A stretch of 37,674 nucleotides of DNA from Lentisphaerota bacterium (GTDB taxonomy: Bacteria > Verrucomicrobiota > Kiritimatiellia > RFP12 > UBA1067). Numbering within the stretch: position 1 is the first letter of the stretch; every line of letters starts with the position of its first letter. The stretch covers positions 1 to 37,674 of the forward strand of contig SUWC01000025.1 in the NCBI GenBank assembly GCA_015061665.1. Reading direction: 5' to 3'. Of this stretch, positions 31,658 through 37,674 are shown piece after piece. The position numbers and the translations under genes were made by a program. The notes under the pieces are model-generated. The model had not been told where the DNA came from. It searched no databases and was given only the letters and a program-made list of their open reading frames with translations.

Positions 31658-32986
31658 TCAATCCCTCCAGTTGATTGTAATCATGAACGAGCCGTCGCTC
31701 CAATTTTCGATGTTCTGCCGCCAATGGGACATGTCGTCAGTCTCCATACGCACGTCTCCTTCCAGATGTCTTGCGTGAACTACCCACAGCGGGCGCCACT
31801 TGTTGAAATGCCGCGGCGGCCAGAAAAGAATCGTGCTGCCGTTCTTCAGCACGAGTTTTTCGACTTCTACGGGCCAATCGTAAGGCATCAGCTGCGCACC
31901 CGGCATGACGGTTATTGACTTATACGGCCTATGCCCATGACGTGAAAGGGCAAGAACCGTACCCTTCAAAGCCACAACCGGAATATTCGCGGACGTTCGC
32001 AATGAAATCGTCACGCCATCGCCGTCTGCAGAGAAACTCCTGTTCCCCGAAAGATCGCATATATCCAGGCTGGAGCTCGCTCCCTTGCTGAGAACATCTT
32101 CATCTTTTGTCCCCTTCCATCGCACATGCGTCTTGGCAACGAGATTGGAGACTACCGTCTGGCCTGGCGGCAGCACAACGGAGAGAAATCCGCGCTTCGC
32201 GCCCGCAGCGGCGTCGAATACCACTTGGTCGCATTCGCACGGCGGCTCCATTGGAATGCGTCCTCCGACCGTCCAGTTCCTGAGGCTCGTCCATCTTCCG
32301 TCCCCGGCTGAGCCTGTCCATGTGTACGAAGCGCTTGGACGCGTCAGCGCGACGCGCACAACACCATCCGCGTCAGTTTCGAGTACGCCCTTGTAGCCCG
32401 CCATCCCGCGCAACGGCTGGACGACTGCGCCATCCATTGCCTTTATCTTGCCGAGGCAGCTTCCCGCGCGCACGCCAAGCTTCGCCTCCGCGCCACGTCC
32501 GATCGTATTCTGGACGTGAACCGCTCCATTTGCGAGTATCACCTTGGCTGTGAAAACGATATTGGAAACCATCCGGTCTCGCCCGAGGTCGATCTTCGCA
32601 TCCTTGCAGAGCTTCACCGTATCTAGGCGGCCTGGGACGCCATGCGGTTTCCAGTTTGCGCAAGTCTCCCATTTGGCGTCGCCGCCGCCGCCCGTCCAGG
32701 CGTAGAAACGCGCCACGTCTCGCCTGAACACAGTCCACCAGCCGTCGCCGTCGCTGCGCACGCCGAACTCTGAGGGACAGTCGAACTTTGGACGGCCTTT
32801 TGCGCAAATGCTCGTCGCTTCGCGCCAACGCGCAGGCAGATAGCCGGGCGATACGCGAATCGTATTGCCTGTCTGGTCGCCTTTTAGGACAAGCGCCTCG
32901 CAGCACTTTTTTGCGACAATATCTGCGGCGCCAGCGCAAGAAAGCGCCAGTGCCGCCGTCAACACAACTATACGAGCGACAAACAT
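31658..32986 (-). CDS. Secreted protein with two WTG...NW sandwich motifs
   Basis: This 442-aa protein has a signal peptide (MFVARIVVLTAALALSCAGA). Two copies of a motif common in exported proteins of Verrucomicrobia and Planctomycetes are seen: AWTGGGGDAKWETCANW at about 95-111 and TWTGSAGDGRWTSLRNW at about 220-236, each followed by a Pro and a V-x-F/L strand. The rest is beta-rich with no catalytic signature. Its start overlaps the end of the preceding passenger-like gene by 19 nt; the ribosome-binding site is weak (GGA), consistent with coupled translation. It may bind or anchor polysaccharide for the neighbouring lyase, which is inference from context. Confidence 0.75.
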   Translation of the reverse strand: MFVARIVVLTAALALSCAGAADIVAKKCCEALVLKGDQTGNTIRVSPGYLPARWREATSICAKGRPKFDCPSEFGVRSDGDGWWTVFRRDVARFYAWTGGGGDAKWETCANWKPHGVPGRLDTVKLCKDAKIDLGRDRMVSNIVFTAKVILANGAVHVQNTIGRGAEAKLGVRAGSCLGKIKAMDGAVVQPLRGMAGYKGVLETDADGVVRVALTRPSASYTWTGSAGDGRWTSLRNWTVGGRIPMEPPCECDQVVFDAAAGAKRGFLSVVLPPGQTVVSNLVAKTHVRWKGTKDEDVLSKGASSSLDICDLSGNRSFSADGDGVTISLRTSANIPVVALKGTVLALSRHGHRPYKSITVMPGAQLMPYDWPVEVEKLVLKNGSTILFWPPRHFNKWRPLWVVHARHLEGDVRMETDDMSHWRQNIENWSDGSFMITINWRD

Positions 32987-35289
32987 CCGTAATTCCGAGA
33001 GAGTTGCGCTTCCTGACTTTGATCTTCAATCGTGGCTTCAGTACTACCGGCGATTATGATCATCAGACAGGACTTCCTGACCGCCCTGAGCGTATTGTAT
33101 GTGGTCTCTCCTACGGTCGTTGTCCCTGTCGTGATTGTCCAGACGTACTTCTGTCCGGGTATGACATATCGAACTGACCCAGGCCATGTGATCGTCCCGG
33201 TTGCCTTCAGAAGGATTATTTCCGTGCTGGACGATGCATCCGAAAGCGCCTCGCCGCCTTCGATCTCCACCGTCGCGTTCGATAGGTCGGCATTGCCTTC
33301 AACCGTCAAGCAAGTCGCGGAATATACGCCGCCGTCAGCGCTTGCCGTGCTCTTCAGAACAGCCCCTTCCGCCGTAGTGAACGAGCCGGAAATCGTTCCG
33401 GAGCCCGCAATTGCTCCACGGAGTTCGGGGACTTTTGAATTGAGTGTAAGCGTTCCGTCTACCTTCAAATCGCCATTGAAATTCACATGATAGGCATTAT
33501 TGTCAGTATTAAGCGTAACAGATGCGCCGGAGTTGATTGTGACCGACTTGTTGAAGTTCAGCGGATAATCCACCTTGCCGGACATCTTCGGTGTGCCGGT
33601 AACAATTACAGGGACATCGACATCAGTCTGTGAAAGATACTCTGTAGCGAGGTCACTTGCTATCTTAGATTCAAAGTAGCCGTAGGTGTATGGAAAACTT
33701 ATTGTAAGCGTTCCGTCGCCCGTCACACGTCTCGGCTGGAAATTCTTGTATCGATTGTCATTACCGCTACCAGTCTGCGCCAGTTCCAGATCTCCGTTGA
33801 GAACGAGTTCTCCGCAATGAACGGAACTTTGCCAGAGGATTAGCTTCGTGGCATAGGGGATGATCATTTTCGTATCTTCGTTCGGGAAGCCGTTCACCCA
33901 ATCGCATGGTTCTGTTGCGGCTTCGGACTTGTAACCAGTATAGATCGTGAAGCTACCAGTCGCCTTGTTGCCTTCGCTGGTCGTATAAGTCGCCGTCAAT
34001 GTATCGTTCGCGTAGCCGACATTCCAGAAAAACGGAAGCGTTTTCGTTGCGCCGTTGTTTACGATGATATGCTCCGCGACATCCTCTCCTTCCGGCTGTG
34101 TTATCGTTACGCTGCCTGCAAGCGTCTGCGTTGCACCAGGGTCGGATGTGATGGACGAGAGGTCGAATTGAAGATAGCCTTTGCTGCCTAGCGTGACATT
34201 CGCAGAGGACGCGCCAACAGGCAGCTCGACCACGCCTTCTTCGATGTAGAGCGGACATGCCGGAACAGCCTCGAATTTAACCGAACCGCCGCCAGTGATC
34301 ATTAGCGTCCCCGTGCCGCCAATGGCGACATTCTTGATTTTGATTGCCTTGCCATTGACATCCAACGTTCCTCCCTCCTCGCCGACTGTCACGCTTAGAT
34401 GGCTGTCATTGTCGTTATTGTTGGTGTCGCCGAAGAGATAGGCATTGTACTTATTGTCGGAGCCGAGCGCGACGAGAGTGCCGCCATTGAAGTTGATTTC
34501 GCTTTCTCCCGTCGATATCTGCTGGAAGTGCCAGGCCTTGAGGATGCCGCCTTCATTGATATTGATCACGCTTTTGCTTGTCCCTGACGTGCTCAACTTG
34601 ACCCACAGCGCAGCACCTGTCGCCGTCTCGCACGTGACTTCGCCTCCGTTGGAGATGTTCAATGAGGCAGTGGATGTGTCATTGCCGCCGCTTGCAAACT
34701 GCAAGTCGCCGCGCGCGAAGATTTTGCCGCCGTCCACATTCACTGTGCATGTCGAACCATTGCCATTGACAAGATTGAGCTTGGCGTCCAGCGTCAGGGC
34801 TCCGTTCGCATTGATGTTCGCCGTGGCGGTCGTATTCGCGTCCGCGCCCCAATAAGATTCACTGCCGACGACCACCTCTCCGCAGTTCATCTCGAAAACA
34901 GACGTCGCGCCGTTGATGCCGACATTGAACTGACCTGTCGTGGTCACCTTGCCGCCGTTGACAGTCAGATATGCCGTGCCTTTGTCTCCGATGTTGAGCT
35001 TTGGAAAGGTGTAGGAACCGCTCTCGATCCGCAGTCGCCCTTTTTGATTCTCCGCGTCAGCGATACGGGCATAATCGGCAGTCTGGTTTATGCCGTTGTT
35101 CAACGAACCGTCGGCAGACAGCCAAACATGCCAGTTTGTATCAAACGCGCCGCTTGTCGAGCCTATCCATACAGATCCGGACTCCGACAGCATCGAGCTG
35201 AATGTCGTCGTTGTGGCTTCTGAATAACTCAACGATGCCCAAACGTCCATGGCGCAGAGCGCAATTGCCGAGAGCGCGATAGTCTTCAT
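32968..35289 (-). CDS. Secreted beta-helical passenger-like protein
   Basis: This 773-aa protein has a signal peptide (MKTIALSAIALCAMDVWA), then many short Gly/Asn/Thr-rich strands such as LTVNGGKVTTTGQFNVG, FEMNCGEVVVG and LNISNGGEVTCE. These are characteristic of autotransporter passenger repeats and right-handed beta-helices. There is no C-terminal outer-membrane barrel and no PEP-CTERM-like tail. The coding is less GC-rich than its neighbours. Start choice: the only good Shine-Dalgarno (AAGGAG) is 15 nt from the ATG at 35289 but 9 nt from an in-frame GTG at 35295, which would add two residues; either is possible. It follows GH43 by 26 nt. A polysaccharide-binding or surface-display role is plausible but not shown. 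Confidence 0.75.
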   Translation of the reverse strand: MKTIALSAIALCAMDVWASLSYSEATTTTFSSMLSESGSVWIGSTSGAFDTNWHVWLSADGSLNNGINQTADYARIADAENQKGRLRIESGSYTFPKLNIGDKGTAYLTVNGGKVTTTGQFNVGINGATSVFEMNCGEVVVGSESYWGADANTTATANINANGALTLDAKLNLVNGNGSTCTVNVDGGKIFARGDLQFASGGNDTSTASLNISNGGEVTCETATGAALWVKLSTSGTSKSVININEGGILKAWHFQQISTGESEINFNGGTLVALGSDNKYNAYLFGDTNNNDNDSHLSVTVGEEGGTLDVNGKAIKIKNVAIGGTGTLMITGGGSVKFEAVPACPLYIEEGVVELPVGASSANVTLGSKGYLQFDLSSITSDPGATQTLAGSVTITQPEGEDVAEHIIVNNGATKTLPFFWNVGYANDTLTATYTTSEGNKATGSFTIYTGYKSEAATEPCDWVNGFPNEDTKMIIPYATKLILWQSSVHCGELVLNGDLELAQTGSGNDNRYKNFQPRRVTGDGTLTISFPYTYGYFESKIASDLATEYLSQTDVDVPVIVTGTPKMSGKVDYPLNFNKSVTINSGASVTLNTDNNAYHVNFNGDLKVDGTLTLNSKVPELRGAIAGSGTISGSFTTAEGAVLKSTASADGGVYSATCLTVEGNADLSNATVEIEGGEALSDASSSTEIILLKATGTITWPGSVRYVIPGQKYVWTITTGTTTVGETTYNTLRAVRKSCLMIIIAGSTEATIEDQSQEAQLSRNYGCLSLV

Positions 35290-35315
35290 ATTCACAGCAG
35301 CATTCTCCTTGGTTG

Positions 35316-36407
35316 TTAGTTGTTGACTTTGAAATGTTCCTCTAGGGCGCGGACGATTTCGGCGGGCGCCTGGACGACGGCGCCGTGCTTCTGCTCGGCA
35401 AAGCCCGTGCGCTTCATTTCGCCGCGGTCGAAGAAGCCGAGCGCGCGCCATTCCCTGAAGTCCTTCGTCTCGTTGAAGCCGAAGTTGTGCGGCTTCATCG
35501 TGTAGCGGTCCCACATCAAAACCCACGTCCCGTCAAGGCGCCTCCAGCAGTTCGGCGCTTCGTGTCCGTGTTTCTCTCCGTCGCTAAAGCCGTAGTCCAT
35601 TCTGTACGGACCGAACAGCTCCTTCGATGTCGCGTGGCGGATTGCCGCCGTATGCTCGTGCGAACAGAAGAAGAGATGCCACACGCCCTCGTCATCCTTC
35701 ACTATATCGGAATCGAGAATGCCGTACATCGGCTGGAAGTCGCTCCCCGTCTGCGGAACTAGAAACGGACGCGGCGCGTCGGCAAGCCCGGTCATGTCCT
35801 GCGTCAGATGGGCGGCGTAGATGCGCGTAGGCGTCGTTCCGAAGCGGACCGTGAAGTGGATTAGCATCGCGTTCGCCGCGTCGTCCCAGACCATCTCAGG
35901 CGCCCAGACGCAGCCGACGTCGGTCCATGCGAAGTCGCGTCCATCCTTGTCCTTTGCAAATGTCGGGGTGGCAAGTTTTGAAAAATCGAGGTTGTGGCGT
36001 TCCCAGTTTATGAGGTTGGGGCTCTTGAGAAGAACGAGTCCACGGTTGTTACCCCAGCCATAAGCCCGACCGTCGCGCTCCCAGTCAGTTGTGCGCAACC
36101 CCTCGCGCATCGCGAAAATATGCAGATCGGTAGCGGCGACGAGAAACGTGCCGTCCGGCGCGCGAACGATATGCGGGTCGCGAATCCCTTTCTGTTCGGC
36201 GATGTCGCGGCCGGAAACGACCGCCCTGTCGCAGTTCACCGCACGCCAGCTGTACGAGTCGTCTGAAACGGCCATGTGCAGCGAATGGTCGCAGTCCTTG
36301 TGGTAGACCATGACATAGCCCGTGGCATCCGATGCAGACACCGCGCAAGTCACAGACAGTGCGACGGAAACTGCCAGAATTTTGATGGTGAAGTGCAACT
36401 TATTCAT
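35316..36407 (-). CDS. Exported GH43-family glycosidase
   Basis: This 363-aa protein has a signal peptide (MNKLHFTIKILAVSVALSVTCAVSA, tail given loosely) and the five-bladed propeller signature of GH43, mainly arabinosidases and xylosidases. Candidate catalytic residues are D77 in GIRDPHIV (general base), E171 in VWAPEMVWD (the modulator position, often Asp in other members) and E283 in GHEAPN (general acid). DSDIVKDDEGVWHLFF is a further blade motif. Length is normal for a single-domain member. AAGGA precedes the ATG at 36407; the longer frame has no ribosome-binding site. It is the first gene of the pectin-type cluster behind a strong promoter, and would fit removal of arabinose or galactose side chains from rhamnogalacturonan I. 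The exact specificity cannot be told. Confidence 0.88.
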   Translation of the reverse strand: MNKLHFTIKILAVSVALSVTCAVSASDATGYVMVYHKDCDHSLHMAVSDDSYSWRAVNCDRAVVSGRDIAEQKGIRDPHIVRAPDGTFLVAATDLHIFAMREGLRTTDWERDGRAYGWGNNRGLVLLKSPNLINWERHNLDFSKLATPTFAKDKDGRDFAWTDVGCVWAPEMVWDDAANAMLIHFTVRFGTTPTRIYAAHLTQDMTGLADAPRPFLVPQTGSDFQPMYGILDSDIVKDDEGVWHLFFCSHEHTAAIRHATSKELFGPYRMDYGFSDGEKHGHEAPNCWRRLDGTWVLMWDRYTMKPHNFGFNETKDFREWRALGFFDRGEMKRTGFAEQKHGAVVQAPAEIVRALEEHFKVNN

Positions 36408-36438
36408 TTCTTGTCCTTGCTTCACTTTTGATGCCGCT

Positions 36439-36468
36439 ATTATATTCCAGGACGGCGTCAAGTTTCAA
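36439..36468 (-). promoter_or_regulatory. Sigma70 promoter of the GH43-PL11-two-component cluster
   Basis: On the minus strand TTGAAA (36463-36468), an 18-nt spacer and a perfect TATAAT (36439-36444) lie about 30 nt before the start codon. Confidence 0.7.
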
Positions 36469-36484
36469 CCACCCACATGGGTGG
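36469..36484. promoter_or_regulatory. Palindromic operator-like site against the -35
   Basis: CCACCCA and TGGGTGG are 7-bp inverted arms around CA, immediately upstream of the -35 hexamer of the GH43 promoter. The position suits an activator or repressor, possibly the NarL-type regulator of the cluster. Confidence 0.45.
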
Positions 36485-36618
36485 GTGGGACAATAGCTAA
36501 TCGCACCTTCATGAGGGAATGCGCAGCCAGCGGTTACTCTTTTATGAACGAGTATCCGCGATCAACATGCACTTACACGTGGGAATAGTAGAATTGGCGA
36601 CTTGCCAAAGATCGTAAA

Positions 36619-36681
36619 TCAGTCGCGCCGACGAAAGCCACGGCGGCTGAAAAAGACAGTAACGATGCGAGGAACGACTTC
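36619..36681 (-). pseudogene. Remnant of a response-regulator C-terminus
   Basis: The minus strand reads PEVVPRIVTVFFSRRGFRRR and then D followed by TGA (36621-36619). The intact regulator at 27535 ends DRVTATTEAYRRGFLRRD. Over the last 27 bases including the stop, 22 are identical. The fragment has no start or receiver domain. The rest of 36485-36730 contains no gene I can support. Confidence 0.4.
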
Positions 36682-36730
36682 AGGTCCGAATTATATCATA
36701 TTTCATCTCTGCGCAGAACCAAACACTTGT

Positions 36731-36878
36731 TTGGAGGTTCCCCAATTTTACTTTGGGCTGCCGAACCTTTGCGACCCTGCGCGGTTTTGGAAAAACTCCG
36801 ACGGTTGATGTTCTCGCTAACGCTCCACGGCTTCGCACTTTTCAACCATAATCAGGAGACGCTGTTTTGCAGTGATTA
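36731..36878. repeat. Dispersed intergenic repeat, copy 2 (most complete)
   Basis: The first module, 36731-36813, nearly equals 8913-8996. The second, running to GTGATTA at 36878, contains CTTTTCAACCATAATCAGGA and matches 8012-8163 with a shorter middle. CTCCGACGGTTGA and TCAACCATAATCAGGAG could pair imperfectly, so the element may fold as RNA. Confidence 0.8.
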
Positions 36879-36910
36879 GACTTTGGGGACAGACCCCCGC
36901 AGACTTTCTG

Positions 36911-36929
36911 AAGCGGCGGGACGCCGCTT
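36911..36929. repeat. REP-like hairpin AAGCGGCG-GGA-CGCCGCTT
   Basis: A perfect 8-bp stem shares its CCCCCAGT flank with the copy at 22523-22549. Nearby GGGGACAGACCCCCGC (36884-36899) is the near reverse complement of GCGGGGTCTGTCCCCGC around 22750, so two linked modules are shared between the regions. Confidence 0.65.
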
Positions 36930-37002
36930 CCCCCAGTCAGATGGTGCGGCGGATGTGCCGCGGTGGCGGTAATCTTCGGGTTGGATGGGGTTAGCCCCAG
37001 AG

Positions 37003-37030
37003 GGATTGTGGAATTGTGGGATTGTGGAAT
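37003..37030. repeat. Short tandem repeat GGATTGTGGAATTGTGG
   Basis: About three and a half units of G(G/A)ATTGTG lie just before the last gene. This is another border repeat of the same style as the GTTGAAAG, AATGTTGCC and YTCTACAYG repeats. Confidence 0.55.
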
Positions 37031-37037
37031 AGCGAAA

Positions 37038-37562
37038 ATGCAGCAATGCGGAATTGTTGTCGACACCGACAACGCCGTTGCCGCATTCTGCAGTTTCCTC
37101 ACATGCGGGGTGGCAGATTGCGATACGTCTGCGATTCCTCCTAAAATCGACGCCCATCTCAAGGAAATGCGCCGTCACTTTGACATCGATAAACACCTCT
37201 TCTATCTCCTTACCCGCGAAATAATCGCCATGCGAGAGACCGCTAACAATCAAGTCTCCGAGGAAAAATGTCTTGACTCTACTGGCAATGGAACTTTGCA
37301 AAACAATGGTGAATTAGCACATCAACAAAATCGTGGACGTAGAAACAGATACCCAAAAGCGGTTGAAGACGAAATATGGGACTGGGCATCTCGTCCATGC
37401 TACGAACTAGACCGAGAACGAAACGGCGTACCTTGCAGAGACCTTAAAAAGGCAGCCTCGGAATGGGCTCTGCTGTCTCATTCCAGGGACTCTCCAAAGA
37501 CATCTTATGAGTTCATGGCAGCTTTTAAGCAAATTCAGAGACGCCATCGACAATCTACCTAA
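37038..37562 (+). CDS. Hypothetical protein, the only supported plus-strand gene
   Basis: From the ATG at 37038 the frame gives 174 aa. The N-terminal part (CGIVVDTDNAVAAF) and the middle (MRRHFDIDKHLFYLLTREII) look like a folded cytoplasmic protein. The C-terminal 75 residues are basic and helical (RRNRYPKAVEDEIWDWASRP, later RDLKKAASEWALL and MAAFKQIQRRHR), as in small DNA-binding proteins. Base composition is AT-richer than the rest of the window, suggesting transfer. No good ribosome-binding site is seen; the upstream frame extends into the tandem repeat and hairpin, so the true start is unsure, and an internal ATG before RRHFDIDK is possible. It lies between repeat elements and could be a cargo gene of a mobile element. 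No family is recognised. Confidence 0.5.
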   Translation: MQQCGIVVDTDNAVAAFCSFLTCGVADCDTSAIPPKIDAHLKEMRRHFDIDKHLFYLLTREIIAMRETANNQVSEEKCLDSTGNGTLQNNGELAHQQNRGRRNRYPKAVEDEIWDWASRPCYELDRERNGVPCRDLKKAASEWALLSHSRDSPKTSYEFMAAFKQIQRRHRQST

Positions 37563-37572
37563 AATGACCTCA

Positions 37573-37638
37573 GGGCAAAGTGCATAATTCAAGTAGCATA
37601 ATTGCAAAGTGCATAAAAATGAATTTTACACTTTGCCC
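37573..37638. repeat. Inverted repeat GGGCAAAGTG / CACTTTGCCC with internal direct repeats
   Basis: Perfect 10-bp arms lie at 37573-37582 and 37629-37638. GCAAAGTGCATAA occurs twice (37575-37587 and 37604-37616), and GCAAAGT appears again at the end of the window. This looks like the edge of a repeat or mobile element rather than a terminator, because the loop is long. Confidence 0.5.
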
Positions 37639-37674
37639 CTCAGACCCCTGATTTTATTGGCTGAAACGCAAAGT

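Noticed and set aside
1..37674. CRISPR arrays, tRNA and rRNA genes
   Set aside because: The only regular repeats are short tandem runs without spacers, and no cloverleaf or rRNA-like sequence was recognised by eye.

Overview
The window is GC-rich and almost entirely coded on the minus strand. It looks like a chromosomal piece of a Gram-negative PVC-superphylum bacterium, most likely a Kiritimatiellota/Verrucomicrobiota-type glycan degrader from a gut or other anoxic habitat. That is inferred from style, since no rRNA or ribosomal marker is present: secreted proteins with PRQ...PYA modules, a giant LamG protein, Asp-rich TSP3-like repeats, WTG...NW sandwich motifs, many glycoside hydrolases, and a type III secretion chaperone.

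Region 1 (1-5.7 kb) is a candidate type III secretion effector operon behind a near-consensus promoter. In order of transcription it holds a 45-aa hydrophilic ORF, a 1445-aa protein with an ABC1/UbiB-type (ADCK) kinase domain in its second half, and a CesT-family chaperone. It is followed by a 29-codon remnant that repeats the N-terminal motif of the giant protein, and by a partial gene running off the left edge. No secretion apparatus lies in the window.

Region 2 (5.7-9.1 kb) is accessory and decaying DNA. It contains an AAA+ ATPase of the DUF234 type whose promoter is bracketed by two 33-bp palindromes, fragments of an RHS-repeat protein and of other secreted proteins, a hipB-like antitoxin with an internally deleted hipA, and dispersed repeats.

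Region 3 (9.1-22.4 kb) is a tight six-gene operon of exported proteins of unknown function: a TSP3-like protein, a 587-aa secreted protein, three short fibre-like paralogues and a 2605-aa LamG protein. Gaps are 4-25 nt, or a 1-nt overlap. The three paralogues keep a GC-rich N-terminal module but have unrelated AT-rich C-terminal ends. This is the strongest candidate for an undescribed system, probably an extracellular or cell-surface assembly.

Region 4 (22.3-36.5 kb) is carbohydrate metabolism. A GH115 alpha-glucuronidase and a GH29 fucosidase/esterase fusion each have their own promoter. A further six-gene cluster follows: GH43, a beta-helical passenger-like protein, a WTG-motif protein, PL11 rhamnogalacturonan lyase, NarX-like sensor kinase and NarL-like regulator. 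It resembles a regulated pectin (rhamnogalacturonan I) utilisation locus. The last 1.2 kb holds a response-regulator remnant, a second copy of the dispersed repeat and one plus-strand ORF of unknown function. No tRNA, rRNA, CRISPR array or complete insertion sequence was seen.
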